A stretch of 64,000 bases of DNA from G963701675 sp963701675 (GCA_963701675.1 OY969623.1:5208001-5272000); one strand, 5' to 3'. Numbered from the stretch's first letter, positions 33,164 through 42,645 are shown. Numbers and translations are program-made. Notes: generated from the sequence alone by a model not told the origin.

Positions 33164-35305
33164 CTACTTGGCGATCGTGAAGACCACGTCGCCGGATCCC
33201 GTGTTGCCGGCTGCGTCGCGGACTTTCAAGACCAGGACGTGCGCGCCGGGCTGCATTGCTCCCATCGTAAAGTGAAACTTCCCGGTCTGGCGATCGAACA
33301 AGCCGTCGGTTGGAAAGACGTTGATCCACGGTTTCCCGTCAACTGAGTATGCCGCCGAAGTCAAGCGGACCGAATCGGATTCGGCTTTTGCTTCGAGAGT
33401 CGCACGCCCCCCTTCGATGTTCACCGCTTTGACTACGACTGAAGGCGGAATGTGAGAAACCGGAAATGATGGGCTTGTACGTTCGGTAGTTAACGCCGTT
33501 TCCGTCGCATTGTCCTTGTGGTCGCTTGCAACGACCTTCACTTGATACATCCCAGTGGGCGCCGTGGTCGTATCCCACTCGTACTCTCGTTTTTCGAGGT
33601 TCTCCTCAACCATCACCCATTCACTCCAGCCGTCCTTGCGGATGAGTAGTCGATAGGAGAGTTCGTCTTCGTTGGGATCGGTCGCGGTCCATTTGAGTCG
33701 AATCTTCTTGTTAGTTTCTGAATTGACGGCGTCGAAGTTGGGTACCTCGAGGGTCTCGATTTCCGGCGGTTGATTCGTCGTCCGGTAGCGAATCGTGACG
33801 TTTCGGACCGATGGCGTCAGATCGGGTTTTTTCGAATGGAGGTTCACGCGGTACTGCAAATACCGCGCGGGCGGCGCGGCAGAGATCGCCTTCTCGGGAT
33901 CAGTAAGCTCTGTCGACCAATCGCTCCACGTCTCATCCGGTTCAGGCAAGTTTCCGCTTCGAACCGACAGCGTGACACTTGTGCCTTCCGGCGCGTCGGC
34001 CTGCCAACGTAGCGAACCCCAATGGCTGACGATCTTCGCGTCAAGAACGGCGGACACGACGCTTCCGCTTTTGACAAACCGGTCGTCGAGCACGTACAGT
34101 CTACCGGGGTCGCCGGCGCCGATCACGGTGGAGCCGTCGCGACGGCGATACATGCAGTGAATATGGCCATTGTCGAGGCGGGCAATTTCCGTGCACTCTT
34201 TCGTTCGTTCGTTGACTTCAAAAATCTGGCCTTCATGTCCAGTTCCGATGAAGAGCATTCCGTTGTGCCGGGACAGGCTGAGAACCATGGCTCTTTCTCG
34301 GAACAGTTCGCGCCCGATGCCGTCGGTTGCAATGCGAAAGACAGAATTCTCTCCCGGGCTCGGCGGCGCAGCAGACGGCGTGGCCCCTGTTTTCTTCTCC
34401 TCTTTGGTTGAAGAGGAGCCGCCTGCGGGTTCGTTGGTCTCCGCCGAGCCGTTTGATGTCTGAGTTGCAGAGCGATTCGACGTCAAGACTCCCGGAACAC
34501 CGGATGTGGTTGTCTTCTCACCAACGGGACGTGTGCCGATCTCGCGGCGACGCGGCGTACTGGTGCCGGCGTAGAGGGCGCCATCGTGGACGGCCAGACA
34601 GCGGACTTCGGACTGCGGTGCTTGGAATAAAACGAAGCCCTTGCCGTTTCCGTCGATCCGATAGACCAACCCGTTCTTGTCCGTGCCGGCGTAAAGGGCG
34701 CCTTTGGAATCCATCGCAAGACTTAGCACGTGGTCCTGCTTCGTTGCGTAGTGAACCTTCGCTGATCCATCAGGCGCAATTCGATACATCCGCCCGTTCG
34801 GACCGGTGCCGGCGTAAAGCGCGCCGTTCTCCGGATCGGCTTGCAAGCACCAAATGTAGGACTCCGGACTCTGGTAGTGCAGATGGACTTCGCCATCGCG
34901 GGTCAGGCGATATACTCGGCCATTCGGTCCGGTCCCTGCGTAAATCGTTCCATCGTTTGCCTGAGCGAAACAAAAGACCTGGCTATCTTCGGTCTTAAAT
35001 GCAACCGTGACCGACCCACCGGCGTCGACTTTGAATATCTTTCCGTTTTCCCCGGATGCAACGAGGAGGTTGCCGTCCTGGTCTTCCGTCAACGCCCAGA
35101 CATGCGTCGAGTCAATGTCCGCGAAGGGGCGAAGCTGTCGCGCAAGACGTATCGTGCCCTCGTTGTTCAGGACGGCGCCTTGCAGTCGAGCTTTTTCGTA
35201 GTGAGCCGGCGAGTGGTGATGCCAGGCTTTGACCTTCCCGGCATAGGCGGCCGAGGGAGTGCTCGCTATGCATGCCATTGCCCAGAGCAAGAGAGAGCGT
35301 CGCAT
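33164..35305 (-). CDS. exported beta-propeller protein
   Basis: A 713-residue exported protein with signal peptide (SLLLWAMACIASTPSAAYA). Residues 60-380 are a beta-propeller with repeats of the type G-x-x-Y-A-G-T-G-P-N-G-R-V-Y-R-L (YAGTGPNGRVYRLTRDGEV and similar, five copies). A low-complexity linker (about 255-320, Ser/Thr/Pro/Glu-rich) interrupts the propeller. The C-terminal 300 residues are beta-sandwich, including an FN3-like part (IRLKWTATDPNEDELSYRLL). It is 22 bases downstream of the S55 protease gene and probably in one transcript with it. Confidence 0.8.
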   Translation of the reverse strand: MRRSLLLWAMACIASTPSAAYAGKVKAWHHHSPAHYEKARLQGAVLNNEGTIRLARQLRPFADIDSTHVWALTEDQDGNLLVASGENGKIFKVDAGGSVTVAFKTEDSQVFCFAQANDGTIYAGTGPNGRVYRLTRDGEVHLHYQSPESYIWCLQADPENGALYAGTGPNGRMYRIAPDGSAKVHYATKQDHVLSLAMDSKGALYAGTDKNGLVYRIDGNGKGFVLFQAPQSEVRCLAVHDGALYAGTSTPRRREIGTRPVGEKTTTSGVPGVLTSNRSATQTSNGSAETNEPAGGSSSTKEEKKTGATPSAAPPSPGENSVFRIATDGIGRELFRERAMVLSLSRHNGMLFIGTGHEGQIFEVNERTKECTEIARLDNGHIHCMYRRRDGSTVIGAGDPGRLYVLDDRFVKSGSVVSAVLDAKIVSHWGSLRWQADAPEGTSVTLSVRSGNLPEPDETWSDWSTELTDPEKAISAAPPARYLQYRVNLHSKKPDLTPSVRNVTIRYRTTNQPPEIETLEVPNFDAVNSETNKKIRLKWTATDPNEDELSYRLLIRKDGWSEWVMVEENLEKREYEWDTTTAPTGMYQVKVVASDHKDNATETALTTERTSPSFPVSHIPPSVVVKAVNIEGGRATLEAKAESDSVRLTSAAYSVDGKPWINVFPTDGLFDRQTGKFHFTMGAMQPGAHVLVLKVRDAAGNTGSGDVVFTIAK

Positions 35306-35327
35306 CGCCGAATCCTCCGGAGGTCAC

Positions 35328-37217
35328 TTAGTCAACCACTTCGGATTTGAAACTCGACATCTTTTTGTTCTTCACCACTGCAAATCGCACCGACTCAGTT
35401 CCGTGCAGGATCCACTCAGTTGGAAGCCGTGTGGTCAGGGCACTACCAACCGCCTGGGCGCCGCTGCGTCGGCTAACGCCCATGATTTGCACCATGCTGG
35501 GCGGCAGGTTCGGGAGCGCCTGTCCATCTATCGCCACACCGCCGGCCGAAATCGGCACACGGAGTGTGAGATGGGTACGCCGTGCTGCGGTCTGCACGTG
35601 CAGACTTTCGAAGAGCTGATCCATATTCTGCGGATCGTGCAGCGTTGGGTTATCTCGAAGTGAGGTACGGACGGCAGCCGGTTCATCTGAAGTAGTCGCG
35701 GTGTACACGCCTTCCGGTAGATCGGCCGGCAGCGGCAACGAGATCGTTACTCGCTTTCGCACCCCTTTGTATGGCCGAACAAATACGGTGGCTTTTAGTG
35801 ACTCGCCCGGCGACACGATTTCCGACTGTAGTTCGACTGCTTCGATTTCTGCCGTTCGCCGGCCGGCGTGAATGCGTGTTTCACATTCGATGTTCGTGAT
35901 CTTCACCACATCGAAGGGATTGTGAACGAGGCTGTGAACAACCGACGCGATATGATGGTACAGCGCTTGCGGCGCTCGACCGCCGGAATAGCTAGGCCCG
36001 GAATAGGTATCTTCGATCACCACCGGCGGCCGGCCTTCCACATAGACCCGGGCGCACATGTCGGCCGTCATTTCCTCCGGTAGATCGCCTTCCATGTCCA
36101 CTGAATTGGTTAGCGCCGTGTAGACCAAGGTCGCCAACATCGAACGCTGCCGAACGATTTCCACGTTGAACGTCTTCGCGTCTTCTTCCGTTCGGCAAAC
36201 CGTCATGCGAACAGGGAGCAATTCGGGGATGCGATCGAGCCAGCCGGCAATGCCGGTGCTCACATCGGCGGTAATCGTTCCCACGGTCTTCAGCGGGGAA
36301 CCGATTTTGAAGCTCACGGTTTGTCTCGGATAAACCGTGTGAATGTATCCCGTCATCAGCGGAAACTCGCACTCGCCGAGGCTCATGAATGGATGGCCCC
36401 AACCGTACACACGTTTCCCGTCGATGTGGGTAACGGTTCCGATTCCGGAGAGATCGAAATCGCCACGAATGAGCGCGACCGCTAAAGGTCCACCTGGTTC
36501 CAGTTTCGCTCCGGACTCGTCTTCGACAACCTTGGCGCCGGCCCCGCCGGTTTGAACCGGTAGCCAGCCGGCTTTGCCCGAACGTTGACGGAGCAGCTCT
36601 AGTGAATGCGACGTGATGCCGCTGGCAGCGAGTGGCGTCCGCAACGGCGTCATCCATACTCCGTCACTCGCCTCTCCCGGCGCTTCGAAGTCCTGGGCCA
36701 CCATAACTGAATCGAAAGGACGCTCGCCGATGACGATGGACCTACGCAGTCCGACCCGAGTAGGTGGTTCGTTCTCGCGCTTTCGGCCCTCGTAGGCCGC
36801 CGCATAGGTGTGCATCTGACCGAAGGGTGTGACGCCGGCAATTGGTTCCTTGCCGAAGCTCCAGGCATAGGCGACCGCTCCGAGCAATTTGCCATCGATG
36901 TACACCGGACTTCCGCTCATGCCGGCAATGACACCGGTCTTCTCCAGGTCCAAGCCGGAAAGCCGGCACAGAATCATATCCCGACCGGGACTGGTGTTCT
37001 TCAGCACGCCGAGAATCTCGACGTCAAACGACTCCACTTTAGTTCCGCGCATGACGGTCCGGCCCGTGCCTTTCATGCCGGCGCGAACCTCATCGACGTT
37101 CCAGACGGATGACTCGGATTTGTGATCTGCTCGGAGGGATCCGAGCGCAACGAAAACGGCCAGGCTCGACGCGGCGAGCGATACCCGGCGACTGGGGTAC
37201 TGGAGGAGGTTCATCAT
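35328..37217 (-). CDS. SpoIVB-type (S55) serine peptidase domain protein, exported
   Basis: A 629-residue protein. I place the start at the ATG at 37217 (MMNLLQYPSRRVSLAAS), next to GAGCCGAGG, because upstream residues are unlike the rest. After a signal peptide the SpoIVB-type peptidase domain spans residues 40-240, with IAGMSGSPVYIDGKLLGAVA holding the nucleophilic Ser. It is followed by beta-rich domains and a Lys-rich end (VVKNKKMSSFKSEV). S55 enzymes act on partner membrane proteins in sporulation signalling; here a role in envelope maintenance is inferred. Confidence 0.83.
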   Translation of the reverse strand: MMNLLQYPSRRVSLAASSLAVFVALGSLRADHKSESSVWNVDEVRAGMKGTGRTVMRGTKVESFDVEILGVLKNTSPGRDMILCRLSGLDLEKTGVIAGMSGSPVYIDGKLLGAVAYAWSFGKEPIAGVTPFGQMHTYAAAYEGRKRENEPPTRVGLRRSIVIGERPFDSVMVAQDFEAPGEASDGVWMTPLRTPLAASGITSHSLELLRQRSGKAGWLPVQTGGAGAKVVEDESGAKLEPGGPLAVALIRGDFDLSGIGTVTHIDGKRVYGWGHPFMSLGECEFPLMTGYIHTVYPRQTVSFKIGSPLKTVGTITADVSTGIAGWLDRIPELLPVRMTVCRTEEDAKTFNVEIVRQRSMLATLVYTALTNSVDMEGDLPEEMTADMCARVYVEGRPPVVIEDTYSGPSYSGGRAPQALYHHIASVVHSLVHNPFDVVKITNIECETRIHAGRRTAEIEAVELQSEIVSPGESLKATVFVRPYKGVRKRVTISLPLPADLPEGVYTATTSDEPAAVRTSLRDNPTLHDPQNMDQLFESLHVQTAARRTHLTLRVPISAGGVAIDGQALPNLPPSMVQIMGVSRRSGAQAVGSALTTRLPTEWILHGTESVRFAVVKNKKMSSFKSEVVD

Positions 37218-37365
37218 GGCCTCGGCTCCTGTTTCCCTAACGCGGTTGACCAAGACAGAAAACCTGCGCCTGATAACATGAACCGATCCATCGAACAAGC
37301 CGAGATTGTGCCAAGGCCGAAGAAGCAAGAACCGTAAGAACTTAGGTACATAACGCCGCGGCGCC

Positions 37366-38493
37366 CTAGATCCGAAGTGCCGTCGATGAGAGGCCGGATT
37401 GAAACTCACTGCATGGGATCTCGGCAAACAAATCGCGAAATGGATCAGGAATAGACAGGTCTTTAAGCTCAACAAATCTCCCGTTCGGGTCGAGACGGCC
37501 GGCGACGAGAAACCGGCATCCGTTAGTGCCGATTTCTACCAATGCGTGATGCATCCGATCGCCGCCGCCGTAGTACCGCGGCGCCATGATGCGTTCCGCC
37601 GTGTCGACGCCGACGACGAAGGTTGCGCCACAAAATAGGCGGGACTTCTCGACGAATGTGGGAACGCCGGTCAGCCAAACGGGGGCACGCCAGGCGAACT
37701 GCGAAAGCCGTCGCCGAACTTCGTTGCTTCGGAGTGGAGGCTTATCGGCATTCCGGACGCTCAGCTCGAACGCCGGCGCCTTCCCCGTCAATCGGCTAGC
37801 GGCGGTGGCCATGCCCCAGTGACCGTCATGCACCGGATTGAAGGCGCCGGAAACGATCAAGTCCGGCTTGTGGGCGTGAAGATCGAACCGGCCGTCGATG
37901 GTGACACACACAGCATCGCATTCACCACGCACCAACTGCGCGACACAGTCACGCGTAAGAACGGACTCTACGGTGATCGGTTCGTCCGACCGCAGATGCG
38001 TTTCGACGCGCTCGTCGATTCCAACACACTCGGCAAGGAGGTTCAGAATGACCGAGGCGACAACCGCTTCTTCGTCCTCTCGATCTCGAGCGCCTTTTGC
38101 GAGCACGACGGAGGCCGTGCGGATCTCGTCGGCCGTCTGTGCGGTCACATGAAATCGATGGTCACCGCGTTTTGGAACATCCGATGCGAGACTTGCGGTA
38201 GAGCCGAGCCCCAGGATTGGTTCCGCAGGCATGAGCCACCCGGCACGCTCGAAGGCACGCTGTGCCATCGCAGCGCTAGTTTCAATCGACACGAACTGCT
38301 TGGGAGTAGCACCCACGAATTCGGCCAGCGATTGCTCGTGGTAAGGGACATGGACCTCCAGAATGGTGCGTGAGGCGCCAGGAACGGAAAGCAGCATTCC
38401 GGCCGCACTCGCGCCGCCGCCCGTGAGCGCGATGACGCAACGAAAGGGTGATTGGTGAAGGGCCGAAATGAGGCTTTGGTGGGCCTTGTCCAT
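37366..38493 (-). CDS. fusion of PncC/CinA-like domain with NMN-adenylyltransferase-like domain
   Basis: A 375-residue two-domain protein. Residues 1-165 resemble the C-terminal amidase domain of CinA/PncC (IALTGGGASAAGMLLSVPGASRTILEVHVPY). Residues 205-375 form a nucleotidyltransferase with VSGAFNPVHDGHWGMATAAS, the H-x-G-H core of NMN adenylyltransferases, and a final STALR motif. PncC's active-site Ser lies in E-S-C-T-G-G, but here the aligned residues are I-A-L-T-G-G, so that Ser is Ala. The amidase step is therefore doubtful. The combination suggests NAD salvage. It lies 13 bases after the HTH-EIIA gene. Confidence 0.75.
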   Translation of the reverse strand: MDKAHQSLISALHQSPFRCVIALTGGGASAAGMLLSVPGASRTILEVHVPYHEQSLAEFVGATPKQFVSIETSAAMAQRAFERAGWLMPAEPILGLGSTASLASDVPKRGDHRFHVTAQTADEIRTASVVLAKGARDREDEEAVVASVILNLLAECVGIDERVETHLRSDEPITVESVLTRDCVAQLVRGECDAVCVTIDGRFDLHAHKPDLIVSGAFNPVHDGHWGMATAASRLTGKAPAFELSVRNADKPPLRSNEVRRRLSQFAWRAPVWLTGVPTFVEKSRLFCGATFVVGVDTAERIMAPRYYGGGDRMHHALVEIGTNGCRFLVAGRLDPNGRFVELKDLSIPDPFRDLFAEIPCSEFQSGLSSTALRI

Positions 38494-38506
38494 GTCCGCG
38501 GTTGAC

Positions 38507-39207
38507 CTAGGCGCTGCTCAGAGATCGTTCGGCGGCATCGATGACCAGCCACGTTTCATCGGCAGTCTCCGACGAGCGCAGACTATCGACAAAGCCTGGC
38601 CGCAAAAGCAAGCGCGACAAACGGGCTAGGACACGCATATGGGTTTTGGCGTCCGTGCAACACACGAGAAAGAAAATGTCCGTCAAACCGCCGGATGAAT
38701 CGAACGGAATGCCGCTCGACGTCCGGCCGTACGCCACTACGGAATCTCCCAATGCATTCGGAATCGGCCGATGCGGATGCGGGATCGCGACGCCGTTCTC
38801 CAATGCCGTCGTGCCCATTTCCTCGCGTTGCGAAATGGCTTGGAGAATCGCTTGCGGGTCGTAAACGAAATTCGACTGCTCGGCCAGCTTGACCATCTCA
38901 CGCAGCACCGACGCCCGCGTCGTGGCGCGGAACGGAACGGCGATGCATTGCTTCAGGAGCAATGTGGAGATGAGGACTTCGGCGTTGGAAAGCGCGTGGT
39001 CGCGTGTTTCCAGCGCGTGCAGCTGAGCCTCGTCATAGGCGGGCAACTGGGTTTCCAACCATTGGTCGATTTCGGCGCGCGCAAGCGCCATTGGCCGGAC
39101 ACCTTGCGGCCGGGCAGACGGCCGCGGTCTGCCAAGTTGCCGACTTCACGGCGGTCGCGCCGGAGGTAGTCAGCCAGCTGCTCTAAGTCCATGGTGTCGT
39201 TCGCCAT
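38507..39207 (-). CDS. excisionase-type HTH fused to PTS EIIA (fructose/nitrogen) domain, one frameshift
   Basis: A regulator-like protein of about 233 residues once two frames are joined. The first frame begins MANDTMDLEQLADYLRRDRR, a MerR/excisionase-like helix-turn-helix with NLADRGRLPGRKVSGQWR. The second frame continues ARAEIDQWLETQLPAYDEAQ and the EIIA domain, with the phosphorylatable His in LENGVAIPHPHRPIP and the VFFLVC-like strand (DIFFLVCCTDAKTHMRVLAR). The frames meet in GCGCGCGC, 39075-39082; one missing base would restore QWRFARAEID. HTH plus EIIA proteins without a full PTS are frequent in planctomycetes. Confidence 0.82.
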
Positions 39208-39273
39208 CGCCGCTCCCAAAACCTTCCCGTTCCGGTATGCTGAATCCTGAATTGTGAAAGAGGGCGAACCACC

Positions 39274-39696
39274 TTGTCAACGCCATTTCGGCTAATCGTG
39301 CCCGACCAGCTGATCCGGGAAATGAAGGAGCACGCCCGTGCGGAGCTGCCGAACGAGTGTTGCGGCTTCTTGGCCGGCCGTCGTGAGGACGCGGTGGGTC
39401 GCGTCACGCACCGCCATCCTTTGGTTAATGAAGCCGCAAGCCCGACGGAGTTTCTTTCTGAAGCACGTAGCCTTTTGACCGCACATAAGGAAATGCGCCG
39501 GCACGGGACAGACATTTTGGCGGTGTATCATTCTCATCCGCATTCTCCTGCAACGCCGAGCCGCACGGACAGAGATCGCAACAATTACCCGGACGTGGCG
39601 CACATTATCATTTCATTGTTGAATGAGACGGCGGAAGTACGCGGCTGGTGGATGGACGGCGACATCGTTCGGGAGACACCGCTCGGCGACAAGTGA
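39274..39696 (+). CDS. JAMM/MPN+ (M67 family) metallopeptidase
   Basis: A 140-residue stand-alone JAB1/MPN/Mov34 metalloprotease of the bacterial deubiquitinase-like group. The zinc-binding JAMM motif is intact: the Glu is in ARAELPNECCGF and the His/His/Asp ligands lie in VYHSHPHSPATPSRTD. It starts at a TTG (39274) with AGAGGGCGA upstream, the only start available in frame. Small bacterial JAMM proteins cleave sulfur-carrier proteins in cysteine or thiamine pathways. It is immediately upstream of queF (11 bases). Confidence 0.88.
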   Translation: MSTPFRLIVPDQLIREMKEHARAELPNECCGFLAGRREDAVGRVTHRHPLVNEAASPTEFLSEARSLLTAHKEMRRHGTDILAVYHSHPHSPATPSRTDRDRNNYPDVAHIIISLLNETAEVRGWWMDGDIVRETPLGDK

Positions 39697-39707
39697 GATT
39701 CCACGTC

Positions 39708-40085
39708 ATGCAAAAAGAGCAAGCACCGCACTCGGATCAACTGGAAACATTCGTCAATGAATTCGCCGGGCGCGATTACACGATTGAGATCGCTTGCCCG
39801 GAGTTCACCAGCATGTGCCCGAAGACCGGTCAGCCGGACTTCGGGACGATTCGGTACACCTACACTCCGGGCGCTCGCTGTGTCGAACTGAAATCGCTCA
39901 AGCTCTACTTGCACCGCTTTCGCGACCAAGGCGTTTTCTATGAGCACTTGGTCAATCGGTTGCTCGATGACTTCGTGGCGGCATGTTCGCCGGTGCGCTG
40001 CACCGTCGTCGGCGCTTTCACACCACGCGGTGGCATCACCACCACTGTGACGGCGACTTTTCCAACGCCGTCAAACTCCGACTAA
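39708..40085 (+). CDS. queF: NADPH-dependent preQ0 reductase QueF
   Basis: A 125-residue unimodular QueF that reduces 7-cyano-7-deazaguanine (preQ0) to preQ1 in queuosine synthesis. The catalytic Cys37 and Asp44 are in FTSMCPKTGQPDFGTIRY. The substrate-binding Glu60 is in CVELKSLKLYL and the closing G-A-F-T-P-R-G-G-I motif is present. I place the start at the ATG at 39708 after the JAMM stop at 39696; the longer frame to 39648 overlaps that gene. Other queuosine genes are not in the window. Confidence 0.92.
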   Translation: MQKEQAPHSDQLETFVNEFAGRDYTIEIACPEFTSMCPKTGQPDFGTIRYTYTPGARCVELKSLKLYLHRFRDQGVFYEHLVNRLLDDFVAACSPVRCTVVGAFTPRGGITTTVTATFPTPSNSD

Positions 40086-40111
40086 AGTTTAGGGTATCGA
40101 GCGGAGCGCCG

Positions 40112-40351
40112 TTAATTTGCCGTGTCGACAACGATGGCGTTTTGAAGTGGAATGCGCGGCAAGAGCTCTCGGACGCCTTGTTGGGCAAGCTGCTTGACGT
40201 AGTACGTCGTGGCAGTCCCCCGGAGCGTTACCGATTCGGACAAGAGTTCGATCGCGAAATTCCGAATGCGTCGACCGGTGCGTTTCAAAACGTGCCGCTC
40301 TAACTCCGAGCGAAGGTGGAGTGATTCCAACGGGCGTTCGAGGCTGTTCAT
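40112..40351 (-). CDS. BON-domain small protein
   Basis: A 79-residue protein (ATG at 40351, MNSLERPLESLHLRSELERH) with a BON-like domain: the helix-strand pattern ERHVLKRTGRRIRNFAIELL followed by SVTLRGTATTYYVKQLAQQG and IPLQNAIVVD. BON domains bind phospholipid or membrane-associated partners. A longer frame to 40459 exists but its N-terminus is not conserved. It is convergent with queF, 26 bases apart, and stands alone. Confidence 0.7.
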   Translation of the reverse strand: MNSLERPLESLHLRSELERHVLKRTGRRIRNFAIELLSESVTLRGTATTYYVKQLAQQGVRELLPRIPLQNAIVVDTAN

Positions 40352-40512
40352 TACAAGTCCATGAATAGTAAGGCTGCGGCAACCGAGGACGCTCGATGTT
40401 GCGTCACTTTTCTGTACGACATGACCGCGCCAATGATTCCACATATCATAGACAGGCAAACTGCGCAGTTTCCAGAGCAGATTCCATCGGCGGCTTAGCG
40501 TTTACACGTTGC

Positions 40513-40854
40513 ATGCACCTTCACGGCAGCCATGAATTGAGTCAGGCAGAACTTGAAGCCGCGCTGGAAGCCGGCGGCCGGCTTGTTTACTACGAGTACT
40601 GCATTTCATTGCTCGTCATCACTTTGCGACGACCGACCGGCATCCATCTGCTCCGAGCGCACGAGCTTGGTCTGTGGCGCGGGTTGCCTTTCACGCTCGT
40701 TTCCGTGCTGTTAGGATGGTGGGGAATTCCGTGGGGAATAATCTACACGCCGTTGACGATTATTACGAATCTATCGGGCGGGCGAGACGTGACCGCGGAG
40801 ATTCGAGCCACACTGCAATCCTCCGCTCCAATTCCAGAGGGCACCTCGGGGTGA
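40513..40854 (+). CDS. small membrane protein, function unknown
   Basis: A 113-residue protein (ATG at 40513, MHLHGSHELSQAELEAALEA). After a short soluble helix it has VYYEYCISLLVITLRRPTGI and a hydrophobic membrane segment (GLPFTLVSVLLGWWGIPWGII) near residues 65-90, ending with a polar tail. I do not recognise the family. The upstream 40 residues of the longer open frame (from 40396) lack family-like sequence and are probably not coding. It is 4 bases upstream of the TPR protein gene. Confidence 0.7.
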   Translation: MHLHGSHELSQAELEAALEAGGRLVYYEYCISLLVITLRRPTGIHLLRAHELGLWRGLPFTLVSVLLGWWGIPWGIIYTPLTIITNLSGGRDVTAEIRATLQSSAPIPEGTSG

Positions 40855-40858
40855 AGTG

Positions 40859-41932
40859 ATGCCGAAAAAGGTCATTGGTTTCGTCATCGGATTTGCGGCG
40901 TGTCTGGCGTCGCCGGGCCACGCAGGTGTGTACAACCTCGGCGAACCGATGTTGGGGCCTACGGCGAGCAAGGGGCAGATTCAGGCGCTGCCATACGCCC
41001 AGTTCAAGGGGCTGCTCACCGACCAGGTGAATGCCGGTTTGCCCATCGAGACAACCATCCGGAAACGCTACCAGGACAAACGAAATGAGCTCGAAGGAAA
41101 GCTCCGCGCCGGTAAGGCGTCGGTTGAAGACCAGGTAAACCTGAGCGCGTATCTGATATACCTCGGCGAACAGGCGCGGGCAGTCGAGATTCTCACACCA
41201 TTGATCGCACGGGAGCGCGACAACTATCCGGCAAGTGCTAATTTGATGACGGCTCAACAACTGGTCGGTGAGCTCGAGCGTGCCGCCAGCTTGATCCCGC
41301 AGCTCAAAGGGCGTCGGCCTGACATTGCCGGCGCAAACCCGGAACAAATCGAGTGGTACGCGCGCGTCGATTCATTTCATCACCGATTGATACAAGAGCG
41401 GTATCGTGAGGGCCTTCGGTCTCGTGGCGGACGACCAACGCCGCCGGAAAGCGTTGACAGTTTGTTCGATGTCCGCTTTGTAGGACCATCCGGGCGCTAC
41501 GAAGCGGGCCAACTTGCCCCAGAACAAAAAGCGAAACTTCCTCCGGATGCCATCGCCATCGTTCAACAACTCCTGCTGTGGATGCCCAACGATACCCGGC
41601 TTTATTGGTTGCTCGGTGAACTCTACAACGCTCAAGGAGACATACACACCGCGGCCGCGATCTTTGATGATTGCCGACGCGAAAGCACGCGCCGGCTGGA
41701 CGCGGCCGAACTTCGTGAACACCGGCAGATAGTTCACGAGGCCGTCGCCAATGCACCGCCTCCCGCGCCCGTGACCGACGGATTGGCCGATTCGTTCGCG
41801 GCAAACAGCAACAATTCGGCTTCGAGTTGGATCCCCGGCGGTTGGCAGCTGGCGACCGTAGGAAGCGTCGCTGGCGTGCTCATCGCCGTCTTGGTTTATT
41901 TTCAAATCCGCGAATGGTGGCGCCGGAATTAG
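40859..41932 (+). CDS. exported TPR-like protein with C-terminal membrane anchor
   Basis: A 357-residue protein with a signal peptide (IGFVIGFAACLASPGHA) and helical repeat regions (QVNLSAYLIYLGEQARAVEI; LYWLLGELYNAQGDIHTAAA) resembling tetratricopeptide repeats. A single membrane helix lies at about 330-348 (LATVGSVAGVLIAVLVYF) followed by a short basic tail (REWWRRN). So most of the protein is extracytoplasmic and anchored at its C-terminus. The GTG at 40856 is an alternative start; the ATG at 40859 is preferred. Function not known. Confidence 0.75.
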   Translation: MPKKVIGFVIGFAACLASPGHAGVYNLGEPMLGPTASKGQIQALPYAQFKGLLTDQVNAGLPIETTIRKRYQDKRNELEGKLRAGKASVEDQVNLSAYLIYLGEQARAVEILTPLIARERDNYPASANLMTAQQLVGELERAASLIPQLKGRRPDIAGANPEQIEWYARVDSFHHRLIQERYREGLRSRGGRPTPPESVDSLFDVRFVGPSGRYEAGQLAPEQKAKLPPDAIAIVQQLLLWMPNDTRLYWLLGELYNAQGDIHTAAAIFDDCRRESTRRLDAAELREHRQIVHEAVANAPPPAPVTDGLADSFAANSNNSASSWIPGGWQLATVGSVAGVLIAVLVYFQIREWWRRN

Positions 41933-42120
41933 ATGGCTGCAAGTTTTTGTTCGGGCTGGGCTATCTCCCCTTGGGCGATTACAATAATTCATGTACTTGG
42001 GCCTAGCGAACGGTCCGTGGTCGTCTATCGTTCCACATCCCCTTTCCTTGTCCCTGGTCGGCGCTTTACAGTCCCAACGCGGGACGAGGCGCGAACATCT
42101 TTTCTCAATGGAGGCCCAAA

Positions 42121-42492
42121 ATGGGCAAGAAGTTGTATGTGGGTAACCTTGGGTACAGCGTCACCGATGGCGCCTTGGAGCAGCTGTTTGCGGCCCATGG
42201 TTCCGTCCAATCCGCTCAGGTGATCATGGACCGGGACACCGGCCGATCGAAGGGGTTCGGTTTTGTGGAAATGGGCTCCGACCAAGAGGCCCAGGCAGCA
42301 ATCGCGGACTTGAACGGCAAGGAATTCGAAGGTCGAACACTGACGGTCAACGAGGCCCGGCCGAAGACCGAAGGCGGCGGTGGCGGCGGCGGCCGGGGCG
42401 GATCGGGGGGACGTGGCGGCTTTGGCGGCGGCAAGGGACGCGGCGGCTACGGCGGCGGCGGTGGTGGCGGCGGCGGCGGTCGTCGCTATTAA
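42121..42492 (+). CDS. RNA-recognition-motif protein with Gly-rich tail
   Basis: A 123-residue glycine-rich RNA-binding protein of the bacterial Rbp type. One RRM spans residues 3-80, with RNP2 LYVGNLGY and RNP1 KGFGFVEM. The tail (about 82-123) is almost only Gly with Arg, Ser, Phe and Tyr, an RGG-like segment. ATGGAGGCCC precedes the ATG. Proteins of this build are cold-inducible in cyanobacteria and planctomycetes. The 188 bases upstream hold no gene and could carry a regulatory leader. Confidence 0.92.
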   Translation: MGKKLYVGNLGYSVTDGALEQLFAAHGSVQSAQVIMDRDTGRSKGFGFVEMGSDQEAQAAIADLNGKEFEGRTLTVNEARPKTEGGGGGGGRGGSGGRGGFGGGKGRGGYGGGGGGGGGGRRY

Positions 42493-42645
42493 TCAGAATC
42501 AGCAGTCTGCATGCGAACACACATAGCCCCCGTCCAGCCGCGGCGGGCTAACTGTGTGTATCGCAGCGCTGTTCTCGGCTGTCTGAGACCACTTCGGATC
42601 GGCTCGAGGCGGCCGATCCGTCTACCCGTTGTCCGAGGATTCCAC

